Program-made: the position numbers and the translations under genes | Assembly: GCF_004358105.1 (NCBI RefSeq) | Contig: NZ_SMYL01000008.1 | Location: forward strand, 62,001 to 126,000 | From: Sapientia aquatica | GTDB taxonomy: Bacteria > Pseudomonadota > Gammaproteobacteria > Burkholderiales > Burkholderiaceae_D | Direction: 5' to 3' | DNA length: 64,000 bases | In this document: in pieces, positions 19,199-28,550 of the stretch | How positions within the stretch are numbered: position 1 is the stretch's first letter | Layout of the letters: every line of letters begins with the position of its first letter | Notes under the pieces: generated by a model | Told to the model about the DNA's origin: nothing | The model's database searches: none | What the model saw: the letters and a program-made list of their open reading frames with translations, nothing else

Positions 19199-20872
19199 TC
19201 AAAACTGAAAACTTAAGTTGGCCCACAGTCGCGAACGAGAACCATTAGGTTCGGCGACACTCGGTTCGCTGCCCAGCTGAAAAGCCCACATCAAGCCAAA
19301 CGAAACGTTCGTGCCGAAGGTGCCTTCCAGCGCCAAACCAGCACCATATAAATGGCGGGAATTCTCAGGAGTGGTCACTGCTTTTCCGGATTGCGGCCAG
19401 GGATTTTGATCAATTTTGATGTGCGCGGCATCGAGGAAAATGCCGCTAGTCAGCGCAACGTCGCCCGAGGAAAAAGGCCGTTTTAAATCGAGTTGCAAAA
19501 CATGACCAGCATTGGCGGTAGTTTCTTCCACGGGATAAGCCCGTACCGCGGAAATACCGCCGCTGGAGAGATTTTCGCCAGCGGATAAATTTTTACTGGC
19601 GAACTGACCGTGCAAGTTGACTAGCAAATACAATCCATCAACGCTGTCATAGAGATTTTGTTTGCGCTGCAGGGAATAATCGGTTTTCACAAAGCGCCCT
19701 TGGGTATGCGCGGTTTTGGCATCCACTTCCAAGCTGGCAGCGTCGTTGATATTGAGTCGACCGTCGTTGATCGTGAGAATAGCGGTAGTGAAACTCTCGC
19801 CAGCAATTCGGCGTCGATCACCATCGTCTAAGGTAATGCCTAGCTGAGTAAATTTAGTGGTTAAGTCCCCCAGCACAGAACCACCAAAGGTGCTGCGTCC
19901 ATTGCCATCGGATAAGCCAAGATTGACCTTCACGTTATAACCGTAAGCGCGATAAATCGGGTACGACACACCGCCCGACAACGCGCTCGAATCACCAGCC
20001 AACTCGCTATTGTTAATCACAAAGTGGTTGCGCAGATAATCTACATACGCACGCCAACCATAATAACCAACGGGGAAGCTGATATCGACGTTACCGCTAT
20101 CGTAATTTTTGTTGGTGACTGTTCCTAAGACCTTTAAAATATCGCCCTCACCGAACACGTTGGACGCCAAAACCGTTCCGGTAATGCGGCCCTCACCGAT
20201 CGATTTCGGCCCGTAGTTATCGACTGTCAGTCCATAAATAACGGGATCACCCAAGATTGTAGCGACTTCAGTTAAATGGGTCTGTCCAACCTCCACGCCA
20301 TCGGGCGACAGCGTCGGTGGACTAACGAGCACGCCGGGAATATCGCCCACCAAGAGCTGCGCTCGCTCTAGATCAAACGCATTCAATGCCTTGTTACCGG
20401 TGCATTTTCCAGCAACATCGATTCCATCACAGAGTGCTGCCGCAATCGTATTGACGATGCGTTGATCGTGCACTTTGGACGTATTCTGGACGCTAATTTT
20501 TCCGACTGCTCCTTTAAACACGGTAAAGCGTAATGTCCCGGTATTAGCCAATTCCGTTACATCCGCATCGGTAACAACTACCCGAGAAATTACCCAACCT
20601 GCTTCGCGTGTGAGCTTGCTCATCTTCATCGCTGCGGCGTCGATCTGCTCGTTGGTCAAGCTAGTACCAATGAGGCTAGTGCCGATTGGTCTCAATAAGT
20701 CGGTGATCGCCGTATCTGAGAGATTGGCGCCTGTTCCGTCAACCAAACTAACCTGCTGCACCGGCAAGGCCGTTTGCGCAAAAGCACTGCTCCAGCCTAC
20801 ATTGAAGATCAGAACAGCAATCAGATACAAACGATAAAACCTAATTCGACGATAACTAAATAGCGGCAACAT
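19199..20872 (-). CDS. TpsB two-partner secretion outer-membrane transporter (FhaC/ShlB/HMW1B family)
   Basis: The ATG at 20872 gives a 557-residue precursor with a good signal peptide (hydrophobic YLIAVLIFNVGW, cleavage after AFA-Q) and a GGA site seven bases upstream; a longer in-frame start at 20995 would bury the signal peptide and is rejected. After cleavage come two POTRA-like segments (about residues 45-200), of which the first contains the G-W-V-I-S-R-V-V-V strand, then a 16-strand-type beta-barrel to the C-terminal Phe expected for an outer-membrane protein. VRAY at 443-446 is the conserved loop-6 VRGY motif with Ala for Gly. A Cys pair sits in the second POTRA segment. It should recognise the TPS domain of the giant exoprotein encoded 149 bases downstream and pass it through the outer membrane. 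Confidence 0.92.
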   Translation of the reverse strand: MLPLFSYRRIRFYRLYLIAVLIFNVGWSSAFAQTALPVQQVSLVDGTGANLSDTAITDLLRPIGTSLIGTSLTNEQIDAAAMKMSKLTREAGWVISRVVVTDADVTELANTGTLRFTVFKGAVGKISVQNTSKVHDQRIVNTIAAALCDGIDVAGKCTGNKALNAFDLERAQLLVGDIPGVLVSPPTLSPDGVEVGQTHLTEVATILGDPVIYGLTVDNYGPKSIGEGRITGTVLASNVFGEGDILKVLGTVTNKNYDSGNVDISFPVGYYGWRAYVDYLRNHFVINNSELAGDSSALSGGVSYPIYRAYGYNVKVNLGLSDGNGRSTFGGSVLGDLTTKFTQLGITLDDGDRRRIAGESFTTAILTINDGRLNINDAASLEVDAKTAHTQGRFVKTDYSLQRKQNLYDSVDGLYLLVNLHGQFASKNLSAGENLSSGGISAVRAYPVEETTANAGHVLQLDLKRPFSSGDVALTSGIFLDAAHIKIDQNPWPQSGKAVTTPENSRHLYGAGLALEGTFGTNVSFGLMWAFQLGSEPSVAEPNGSRSRLWANLSFQF

Positions 20873-21303
20873 AGCAGTTCCAAATAGGTAAAAATATCCG
20901 GTTAACAGGGCTCGAATTTCTATATAAAACGCGACGACAACAGCGTCCCTGAGACAACTATGTACTAACAACTCAACAAAGATAATCACTAACAATAGTG
21001 AAGATCGGTTAAATATTTTTTGAGCGCAACAACGTTAAAACCAGCGTCGAATAGCAGTCCAAACTTCTACCAAAGAAGTCGAGAAATCGCGCGCCGCTAC
21101 GATAGTGGCAAGCAAAACAAATAAATTTTTCAGGAAGGATAATTAGGGGAAAGAGCAGCACTTGATCGCCTTAGATACAGGCGCTTAACTACTTGGATTG
21201 CAGATGGAAAGGTTAAAACCAGAAAAAAATAATTGAACGCTGGTGCAAAACGGCTCACAGCGCAAACCTAAAAACAACAAGGCAAATTATTCAAACGATG
21301 CGC
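20873..21303. other. Gene-free region upstream of the secretion operon
   Basis: No convincing gene is seen. It is AT-rich and must hold the promoter of the tpsB-tpsA-glycosylation operon and the end of the LuxR-type gene. I see no clear sigma-70 hexamer pair or long palindrome that I would call. Confidence 0.5.
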
Positions 21304-22470
21304 TTATTGTTGGGTAATGGCATCCAAGATAATGACGCCAATTTCATTACGCGACGACACACCGAATTTTCGCAAGATATTCGAAACGTGCGTCCTAACC
21401 GTCCAATAACTCAGATTCAATAGCCGCGCTGTGTCTTTGTCTGTCCTGCCACGCAAGAGCAAATAGCACACCTTACTTTCACGCGCGGTTAAGCCAAACT
21501 TGGTTTGCAGCCACGCACTGCTGCCGACTTTTTGAGCAGCGATTTTTACTGAATAAATCGCCGCTTCATCTTCACTGGGAACAATATCGATGCAATATTC
21601 ACCCCAATTAAAATGATCTCTAGATTGCCCAATTGCGTCGTGTAATTGAATCATCAAAGACTGATATTCACTTTTTTCCAAGTCACTTAAAAAACGCTGG
21701 GCAGATTTATTCAGCGGAGCAAATTGCTTTTCCCACAGCATAAATTCTGCCTCGCCCTCATCGCCCTTATTCGCTGTGACGCTGGGTGCCAAGCGCTGAG
21801 TAGTGAGCATATTAATCGGCGTAACCCGCACCGTCACTTGGGTCAAAATCGCCGGCAGATCGCCGCCGAAATACAACGCTTGATATAAATCTTCACTTTC
21901 TGGAATCATCGACGCAGCACTTACAACCCAAATATCGTTGGGCGAAGCGAATACCGCTCCGATCAAAAATGAAGACACTCCAAAACCTGCTGCCAACACA
22001 TCTTTATCGCGCACCTCCGATGCCAAATCACACAGCGTGGGATAGTCCACCAACTGGGAAAAATGGCCTAAAGAAAATCCCTTGGCGCGGAGTTTAATTT
22101 CTAAATCAACCGCCGAAATACCTACACCAAAACTCACCATCCCATTGTGTTCGTCCAAATCAAAAAACATTAAGTTGGCGATGTTAATCAGCAAAATCGG
22201 TCGCCCACCCGCGACAAACGGGGTGTACCAAGAACTGTTACGACAAACCACAATTTTGGCTTGATGCTGCTGGGCATATTGAAATAGCGAGCGCACTTGC
22301 TGAGTATTGATCGGATCGGCAACGCCATCAGGGAAGGCGCCACCAAACTTATTGGCAATGCGGCTGGCGATGCTGGTGGACACTAATGGATGGGCGGGCA
22401 ACAAACTGTTCTTCAGATGATCGGCTGTGCTTGCGAGGAGGTGAATATTCATATTGCGCGCTAAGTTCAT
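21304..22470 (-). CDS. LuxR-type HTH regulator fused to an FAD-oxidase-like domain
   Basis: About 388 residues from the ATG at 22470 (an adjacent TTG and an ATG seven residues in are alternatives; none has a strong ribosome site). The C-terminal 62 residues are a LuxR/FixJ helix-turn-helix: FGLTARESKVCYLLLRGRT followed by the recognition helix W-T-V-R-T-H-V-S-N-I-L-R-K-F. The N-terminal ~230 residues are not a receiver or autoinducer domain. They follow the layout of FAD-binding type-4 domains of FAD-linked oxidases: D-P-I-N-T-Q-Q-V near 53-60, I-L-L-I-N-I-A-N (93-100), V-S-F-G-V-G near 113-118, G-F-S-L-G-H-F (132-138) and G-G-D-L-P-A-I-L-T-Q-V-T-V-R-V (203-217). Some flavin-contact glycines look changed, so binding is uncertain. 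It could be a flavin/redox-responsive regulator of the adjacent secretion operon; that target is inference from position. Confidence 0.75.
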   Translation of the reverse strand: MNLARNMNIHLLASTADHLKNSLLPAHPLVSTSIASRIANKFGGAFPDGVADPINTQQVRSLFQYAQQHQAKIVVCRNSSWYTPFVAGGRPILLINIANLMFFDLDEHNGMVSFGVGISAVDLEIKLRAKGFSLGHFSQLVDYPTLCDLASEVRDKDVLAAGFGVSSFLIGAVFASPNDIWVVSAASMIPESEDLYQALYFGGDLPAILTQVTVRVTPINMLTTQRLAPSVTANKGDEGEAEFMLWEKQFAPLNKSAQRFLSDLEKSEYQSLMIQLHDAIGQSRDHFNWGEYCIDIVPSEDEAAIYSVKIAAQKVGSSAWLQTKFGLTARESKVCYLLLRGRTDKDTARLLNLSYWTVRTHVSNILRKFGVSSRNEIGVIILDAITQQ

Positions 22471-22685
22471 CAAGTTGTGTTGACCAATTAAAGCTACTGC
22501 GTTGCGTCATATTGCGCTAGCAATCGGTTCCCGTTTCAGGGCAGCGGTATTGCTTACGGCTTGATTAACTATGCATGAATAATGACAGGAACATCATCAC
22601 CATCATTAGCGATGATCAGTCAATGTCCGTTGCTGGGACTATCTTCATTTATGCAAAGTCGCTCGCGATGCTCGGTTCACGTTGT

Positions 22686-23144
22686 TCACGATTTGCGCTG
22701 GTCGAATAGCAGTTGACGCTCTAAAGCGTGAATTTTTTGTTGCAAGTAATCTGCCCAAATCTTAAACGCGACATGATTTTTGATGCGAGCAATCAGCAAA
22801 ATGATGTTGATTGGTTTGCGCATAAAATCAACCGCACCCAAAGACAAACCCAACTCCTCATCTTGCACACTGTATTTTTCCGCCAACAAAATGATGGGGA
22901 TGCGCCTAGTTTTTTCTTCGGACTTAAGCCTGCGACAAATTTCAAAACCGTCCATGCCACTCATGGCGATGTCGAGCAGAATAATGTCGGGTTGATTCGA
23001 CACCGCCAGTTCAATCGCGGTCGCGCCGCCGTTTGCGATTTTGATGTGGTACTGATTTCTTAACGCATCTGAAATCAAGCTCAAGTTATTGGGCGAATCG
23101 TCCACAATTAAAATTGTGGGCGTTAAGTTAGATCGATGTGCCAT
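22686..23144 (-). CDS. Single-domain response regulator with C-terminal coiled tail
   Basis: 152 residues from the ATG at 23144, which has a GGGGGA ribosome site; upstream in-frame codons are ignored. The receiver fold has the acidic pair in IVDDS, phospho-acceptor Asp in LLDIAMSGMDGF and the conserved Lys in F-M-R-K-P. The usual Thr/Ser before the lysine strand is replaced: the segment reads PIILLAEK, with Ala where Thr is normal, so signal transmission may differ. The last ~30 residues form a charged helix (DYLQQKIHALERQLLF). There is no output domain; it may pair with an unlinked kinase or cyclase. No kinase gene is adjacent. Confidence 0.85.
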   Translation of the reverse strand: MAHRSNLTPTILIVDDSPNNLSLISDALRNQYHIKIANGGATAIELAVSNQPDIILLDIAMSGMDGFEICRRLKSEEKTRRIPIILLAEKYSVQDEELGLSLGAVDFMRKPINIILLIARIKNHVAFKIWADYLQQKIHALERQLLFDQRKS

Positions 23145-23499
23145 AAGTCCCCCAAACAAAGTGTGCCGGTACTTATGCACTTGTTTAGTGGCATCTAACG
23201 GCGAATCTGATAATGAAACAATAGCGTGCGAACATTGGAATGAGAAGCAAGTAGCAAAGACTTGCTTCAATGCCGAGCTATTTTAATAGCACAATTTAGT
23301 CTAAAAATTCAGTTCACGCTTAGGCGAAATGAATTAACAAAAATGGGCCAATTATTGGACCAAAAAACGGGCCAAAAATCGGGGCAAAAATCGGGAAAGC
23401 ACGCATCGAGTGCTTGCGATAGCGGGAATGAGGTGAGCGCTAAGTTGAGGGATAAGCTGAGTGGTCAGCAAAGCAAACCGCGCAGTGAATGCCGACTAA
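23145..23499. other. Intergenic region with short A/C-G tandem motif
   Basis: No gene is supported. Around 23340-23400 there is a short degenerate direct repeat of GGGCCAAAAATCGG / GGGCAAAAATCGGG type. The stretch separates the receiver gene from the 3' end of the LysR gene. Nothing else is recognised. Confidence 0.5.
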
Positions 23500-24393
23500 T
23501 TAAGCGGCAGAATCGCGCAATTGCTCCAGCAGCTCCTTACGCGCATGCGCTACTCGGGGTTGGCGTAATGCGGATGGCGTCCAGACTAAATAATAGCCAA
23601 GATTAGTCGAGCCTTCGTGGGCGGGGATTTCGGCCAACTGACCGTTGGCGATGTGCTCGGCGCACAGATATTCTGGCAACGCTGTCCAGCCAAAGTTATT
23701 GCATAACAGGATTCTCAACGAGCGCAAGTCTTGACCGATTAATGCGGGGTTCATGGGGCTGAGATCGACTTTATTTTTGCTCAACCAGTTATCGATCAGC
23801 GACAGCTCCAAATCGTAGGCGAGCAGCGGTTCAGCCGCTAACGCTTTTCGGAAATCGGGTGCATCGGCAATCTTTTTGGCCACCGCCGGCGATGCCACCG
23901 CCATCACGCGTTCATTGCGAATCAACTCACAACGCAAGCGTTTGTCACTCGTTGGATAGGCGCAAATGCCCAAGTCGCAATGTCCTTCGAGCAGCATATT
24001 GGTGATGAGCTCACGGTCACCTTTGTGCAGTCGAACTCTTACGCCAGCTTCTAACAAAGGTTGCAAACGCGCGGTGAGCACTTCGGCTAAAAAATCTCCG
24101 TGCCCGATGATGCGTAACGCGCCAGTTAATTCCACCGACCGCGCTTTAGCCGACGAGAGCGCGGCTTCGGCGGAATCGAGTTTATCGCCCAGATCGGCCG
24201 CCAATTCATCGGCGGCCAAGGTCGGTAGAACACCGCGCGGCTCGCGTTCAAACAACTTGCGCCCAATGGCGACTTCCAGCCCCGAAATGTGTTGCGAAAC
24301 AGCGGGTTGGGTTAAGTTGAGGCTGCGCGCCGCATTCGAAATAGAGCGCTGGCGATAGACCTCAATAAAGGTGCGTAAGCGTTGGAGTGACAT
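23500..24393 (-). CDS. LysR-family transcriptional regulator
   Basis: 297 residues from the ATG at 24393 (MSLQRLRTF); an ATG four codons earlier is possible. The N-terminal winged helix is typical: F-I-E-V-Y-R-Q-R-S-I-S-N-A-A-R, then LNLTQPAVSQHISGLE and G-R-K-L-F-E-R. Residues ~90-295 form the periplasmic-binding-like effector domain. It is divergent from the efflux operon that starts 249 bases away, the usual layout for a LysR activator and its target. It therefore probably controls the NodT/FUSC/HlyD genes in response to an aromatic or other small-molecule effector, as AaeR does in Escherichia coli; direct orthology is not claimed. Confidence 0.9.
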   Translation of the reverse strand: MSLQRLRTFIEVYRQRSISNAARSLNLTQPAVSQHISGLEVAIGRKLFEREPRGVLPTLAADELAADLGDKLDSAEAALSSAKARSVELTGALRIIGHGDFLAEVLTARLQPLLEAGVRVRLHKGDRELITNMLLEGHCDLGICAYPTSDKRLRCELIRNERVMAVASPAVAKKIADAPDFRKALAAEPLLAYDLELSLIDNWLSKNKVDLSPMNPALIGQDLRSLRILLCNNFGWTALPEYLCAEHIANGQLAEIPAHEGSTNLGYYLVWTPSALRQPRVAHARKELLEQLRDSAA

Positions 24394-24641
24394 GAAAAGA
24401 AGCATAACATAATTTATGGCAGACCCAAGAAAGTGTGATTAGTCATCCCGCTTGAGCCTATATATCATGCCTGTCTGCGCTAACTAATCAGGGAAATAGT
24501 TGCCGATAACGTTGTTAATATAACCATCAAAATTCATTCCTTTTATTGCAAAAAATGGCGCAATAAACACGATCGCAGCGATGGCGCGATGCCAAAAAAA
24601 TACTCCAAACTCATTTAATTCATCAAAGGGAAGAGTTCGTC

Positions 24642-26126
24642 ATGAACTGTTCAAGCAGAAAAATGCCAACTCAGCGTCGCCCCCAATTGCTTGTTCTCGT
24701 TCTAGCTTTCGCGGCCATTGTCAGCGGCTGCGCCGACATGGGCGGCATTGCACCGCGCGCGCATCTGGCAGATCCGCAGGCACTGGGTCTTGGCAAAGAA
24801 ATCGACGCCATCCCGACTTCACCCGCCAATTGGCCAACCGAAAAGTGGTGGGAAATCTATCAAGACCAGCAACTCAATACTTTGGTAGAACAAGCGATCA
24901 AAGACAACCCAAGCATAAAAAACGCGGCTGCTCGCATTGACGAAGCCTTGGCCGTTGCCGGCATCGTGCAATCCGAATCCAAGCCGCAAGTCGGCGCGCG
25001 GATCTCCGCCGGTCGCCTGCGCTACAGCGAGCAAGACTTTATTCCGCCGCCTTATGCGGGTAACTACGCTTGGAGCAATAGCGCGTTTTTATCAGCTAGT
25101 TACGAGTTAGATTTATTTGGCAAACAAAGTCATAGCGACGCCGCTGCGCTCGATAATGTGCACGCCAGCCAAGCCGAAGCACAACAAGCGCGTTTGGCTC
25201 TGCAAAGTTTGGTGGTGCATGCCTACATCGATTTGTCCTTGCAATATGCCCTGCGCGATGCCGAACAAAGCGCGCTCATCCAAGAGCAAAAGTTAGTCGA
25301 GATCGCGCAACGCCGGCGCGCAATTGGTCTTGGAACTCAACTAGAAGTTAGTCAAGCCCAAGCGCCTATCCCGGTCACGCAAGGCCACCTTAAACAAATC
25401 AATGAGAGGATTGAAAGCCTGCAGCATCAACTCGCCGCATTAGCTAGCGGCGACCAACGCACGGCTGACACCATCACGCGCCCGGTACTCAAGCCCATTG
25501 CTGGGATTGCGCTGCCAAGCAATTTGCCGGCTGAATTACTCGGGCACCGTCCTGACATCGTGGCGAATCGTTGGCGAGTTGAAGCGCACGCGCACGGCAT
25601 CGACGTAGCCAAAACCGAGTTTTATCCCAACGTCAATTTGAGCGCGATGTTAGGGTTTCAAAGCTTGGGCTTTAATGGATTCTTGAATAATAAATCGCTC
25701 ATGGATGGCGTAACGCCCGCGATCTCGTTGCCGATTTTTACCGGCGGTAAATTGCGTAGCAATCTGGGCGTACAAACTGCGCGTTACGATCAGGCGGTGG
25801 AGCGTTATAACAAATCCGTGATCGATGCGCTGCATGATGTGGCAGATCAAATTTCAGCGTTGCGCTCATTAACGGAGCAACAGCACGACACGCAAAACGC
25901 CATTGACTTAGCTAATCGCAGTTATGACCTAGCCTTGCGCGGCTATCGCAGCGGCTTGACCGACTACACCCACGTTTTGAGCGCGCAACTCAATGTGTTA
26001 ACACAACACCAAAACGACGTGCGCGTGCAGTTCGGCCAGCTCAATGCCTATGCAGGTTTAATGTGTTCATTGGGCGGTGGCGCGCAAATTCGCACTGAAC
26101 AAAGCGAAGCGCACGATGATAACTAG
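24642..26126 (+). CDS. NodT-family outer-membrane efflux lipoprotein
   Basis: 494 residues with a lipoprotein signal (LVLVLAFAAIVSGC, lipobox V-S-G-C) and a good GGGAAGAG ribosome site. The body is the duplicated TolC-type outer-membrane-factor domain: W-W-E-I-Y-Q-D-Q-Q-L-N-T-L-V-E-Q-A near the start, R-A-I-G-L-G-T-Q-L-E-V in the first half, L-L-G-H-R-P-D-I-V-A-N-R-W-R-V-E-A mid-protein, and G-Y-R-S-G-L-T-D-Y in the last quarter. This is the trimeric outer-membrane duct of a tripartite pump. It is the first gene of a four-gene operon: its stop overlaps the start of the inner-membrane pump gene. Confidence 0.93.
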   Translation: MNCSSRKMPTQRRPQLLVLVLAFAAIVSGCADMGGIAPRAHLADPQALGLGKEIDAIPTSPANWPTEKWWEIYQDQQLNTLVEQAIKDNPSIKNAAARIDEALAVAGIVQSESKPQVGARISAGRLRYSEQDFIPPPYAGNYAWSNSAFLSASYELDLFGKQSHSDAAALDNVHASQAEAQQARLALQSLVVHAYIDLSLQYALRDAEQSALIQEQKLVEIAQRRRAIGLGTQLEVSQAQAPIPVTQGHLKQINERIESLQHQLAALASGDQRTADTITRPVLKPIAGIALPSNLPAELLGHRPDIVANRWRVEAHAHGIDVAKTEFYPNVNLSAMLGFQSLGFNGFLNNKSLMDGVTPAISLPIFTGGKLRSNLGVQTARYDQAVERYNKSVIDALHDVADQISALRSLTEQQHDTQNAIDLANRSYDLALRGYRSGLTDYTHVLSAQLNVLTQHQNDVRVQFGQLNAYAGLMCSLGGGAQIRTEQSEAHDDN

Positions 26127-28311
26127 AGCAAACACGCTTAGCGCCAGCGCCGCTGTGGTTTGGAGCACATTACTCAACGCGGGCAAAACGTGGCTGACGG
26201 AGGATGCGCCGAATTGGATGTTCGCGCTAAAAACAGGTATCGCCGGATTGTTAGCCTTATGGATTTCATTCCGATTAGATTTTAGCCAACCGATGTGGGC
26301 ACTGATGACGGTGTTTATTGTGGCGCGTAAGGAAAGTGGTTTGGTGCTGACCAAGGGCTTTTACCGAATTCTTGGCACCATTGTAGGTTCGGCTGTGGCC
26401 TTAGTATTGGTTGCGCTATTTGCACAAAGTGCAGAATTATTCTTGCTCGGTTTGGCGCTCTGGATAGGCTTGTCGGTCGCACTGGCTTCGCGTTATCGCA
26501 ATTTTCAATCGTACGGTTTTATGCTCGCTGGCTACACCGCCGCCATTATTGGGTTCAGCGCCGCCGCTGCGCCAGATCGGGCGTTTGATTTAGCTGTGTC
26601 ACGCGTCTCGGAAGTGGTCATTGGAATTTTATGCGCGGGTGTGGTCGCAGAATCGATTTTTCCGGTACACGCTAGCCTGCGTTTTATTCCGGATGCCCAA
26701 ACGCGCTTTGAGCAATTTATCGAGTTTATTTCACAGGCGTTTGCGTTAGAAATCGATAGCGCGCACATGGAACAAATCCAACTGCAATTTCTCACCGATA
26801 TTGTCACCAGCGAGACCAAGCGCAGTTCAAGTTTTTTAGAAAGCCCCAATTCGCGCTTACAAGATGCGCGCCTGCGTTGGATGAATGCCAGCTTTATGAA
26901 TGTCTCAAGCAGCTTTCATGGTTTTATCCAAGCCATGCGCCGCTTCCGCCAACAAGCGCCCGAAGAGGCAATTACGCTTGTGACGCGGCACTATCAAGAA
27001 TTACTGAATTGCTTATCCATTGACGATAAACCAGTTGGCGAACAGACCCAACATATTGCGCGACGGCTCAACGACTATTCAACCCAATTGGCTCAGCAAG
27101 AGAGCCAAGTTCAAGCGTTACTAGCCACAATCATCAACCCGACCCAACGCCATCAGATGGCACGCGACTTGGCTGCCATCCGCGCTCTGTATCGTCGTGT
27201 CGTCAGTGAATTAACCGTCTATGTCAGTGCCGTAGCAGCGCTGACAAGCGCCGGCACCGATAGCCCGCCTAGTAGTCCGAAATTTGCTGTACATGGCGAT
27301 AGTTGGAATGCAGTTTTATCGGGCTTACGCGCTGTCGCAGTGCTGTTGGTGTTATCGGGATTTTGGATTGCAAGCGCTTGGCCGGGGGGGATTAACGCGG
27401 CGATTTTAGGCGCGATTTTATGCATTTTATTTGGCTCGGCTTCCGCCCCATTGGTGATTATTAAACGTTCTGCCAAGGGCTTTGTACTGGGGCAAATTCT
27501 TTCCTTTGTTTGCTTGTTTATGGTGCTGCCAAGCGCGGATGGCTTTAATTCGATGGCCTTGGCGCTAGTTCCATTTCTCATCTTCGCGGCCTGGATGATC
27601 GAACATAAACAATATAGCGTGGAAGGCAGCGGCGTTTTTTTGGCTTTCCTTCCCGCGCTGGGACTGCACAACCAAATGAACTACGACATCGTCAGTTTTA
27701 TCAACGATGCCATTAGTACCTTTGCAGGCTTAGGCGCGGCCTTAGTTGCGTTCTCCATATTACCGACTTCGGCCTTGCACTTACGCAAACGTTTGCTGCT
27801 GCGCCTAGGCCAACAAGTTAATCAAGCGTGTTTAGCGCCACTACGCAATGGCAAGTTGCGCCACCATTTTGAGAGTAAAACCCGCGATCTACTGTATCAA
27901 TTAAGCACGCCACCCGCCAATATCCAAGGTGCAGCCGAGCAGGCGCTGGAGCAGGCGTTGTCGATTCTCGAAGTCGGTCAAATCATTATTGAAATGCGCG
28001 TATCTGTGCGAGCGATCAAACGCTCCGGTAATCTTAACAAGCCGATGGAGACAGTGCTACGTGAGTTAGCAACACTAGCTAATAAGCCGAGCCATTCGCA
28101 GCACCACAACGTCATCGCAGCACTCGATCAACTTGATGAGGCGCTCGATAATTTGCTCCTCTCTAACCCTTCCGACAATCAGCACCGCGATCAATGTCAG
28201 ACCGGCAGCTATCAATTGCGCTCGATTTTGCGCGATGAGGAAAGTCTGAAACTGCTGGGCAACGCACCGATTACTTTTAAGGCCGCAACAGGAGTTATTC
28301 ATGCAGCGTGA
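26116..28311 (+). CDS. FUSC/AaeB-like inner-membrane efflux protein
   Basis: 731 residues from the ATG at 26116, which overlaps the preceding stop by 11 bases; a GTG at 26077 could add 13 residues. Two membrane blocks, each with five to six helices, lie at about residues 35-190 and 400-560, separated and followed by cytosolic helical regions. This duplicated plan, with W-A-L-M-T-V-F-I-V-A-R-K near the N-terminus, is that of the fusaric-acid resistance / AaeB / YccS family. In AaeAB the protein exports p-hydroxybenzoate and related aromatic acids. Substrate here is unknown, but the full set (lipoprotein duct, pump, DUF1656 protein, adaptor, divergent LysR) argues for aromatic carboxylate or fusaric-acid-type efflux. 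Confidence 0.9.
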   Translation: MITRANTLSASAAVVWSTLLNAGKTWLTEDAPNWMFALKTGIAGLLALWISFRLDFSQPMWALMTVFIVARKESGLVLTKGFYRILGTIVGSAVALVLVALFAQSAELFLLGLALWIGLSVALASRYRNFQSYGFMLAGYTAAIIGFSAAAAPDRAFDLAVSRVSEVVIGILCAGVVAESIFPVHASLRFIPDAQTRFEQFIEFISQAFALEIDSAHMEQIQLQFLTDIVTSETKRSSSFLESPNSRLQDARLRWMNASFMNVSSSFHGFIQAMRRFRQQAPEEAITLVTRHYQELLNCLSIDDKPVGEQTQHIARRLNDYSTQLAQQESQVQALLATIINPTQRHQMARDLAAIRALYRRVVSELTVYVSAVAALTSAGTDSPPSSPKFAVHGDSWNAVLSGLRAVAVLLVLSGFWIASAWPGGINAAILGAILCILFGSASAPLVIIKRSAKGFVLGQILSFVCLFMVLPSADGFNSMALALVPFLIFAAWMIEHKQYSVEGSGVFLAFLPALGLHNQMNYDIVSFINDAISTFAGLGAALVAFSILPTSALHLRKRLLLRLGQQVNQACLAPLRNGKLRHHFESKTRDLLYQLSTPPANIQGAAEQALEQALSILEVGQIIIEMRVSVRAIKRSGNLNKPMETVLRELATLANKPSHSQHHNVIAALDQLDEALDNLLLSNPSDNQHRDQCQTGSYQLRSILRDEESLKLLGNAPITFKAATGVIHAA

Positions 28312-28498
28312 ATTTGCTTTAGGCGATATTTATTTACCGTCATTACTGATTATTTTTTTAGTCGCACTAGCCCTCAATTGGGGCGTGAGTTGGGCCGCGG
28401 CCAAATTTCGGCTCAGCCGATTTATGTGGCATGAGGCGCTATTTCACATTGCGCTATTCGCCTGCATATTTACCTCGCTAGCGCTCTTTTTCTATTAA
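28301..28498 (+). CDS. DUF1656 (AaeX-like) small membrane protein
   Basis: 65 residues with two hydrophobic helices (about 12-33 and 44-63) and the family-typical start of acidic/aromatic residues E-F-A-L-G-D-I-Y-L-P. A CAGGAG ribosome site precedes the ATG, which overlaps the pump stop by 11 bases. DUF1656 proteins always accompany FUSC pumps and their adaptors; the exact role is not established, presumably assembly or stability of the pump. Confidence 0.9.
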   Translation: MQREFALGDIYLPSLLIIFLVALALNWGVSWAAAKFRLSRFMWHEALFHIALFACIFTSLALFFY

Positions 28499-28550
28499 TT
28501 TTTACCTTTCATTGCGCAAGCAGTGAACAACGTTTTTGCAGCAGAAAATC

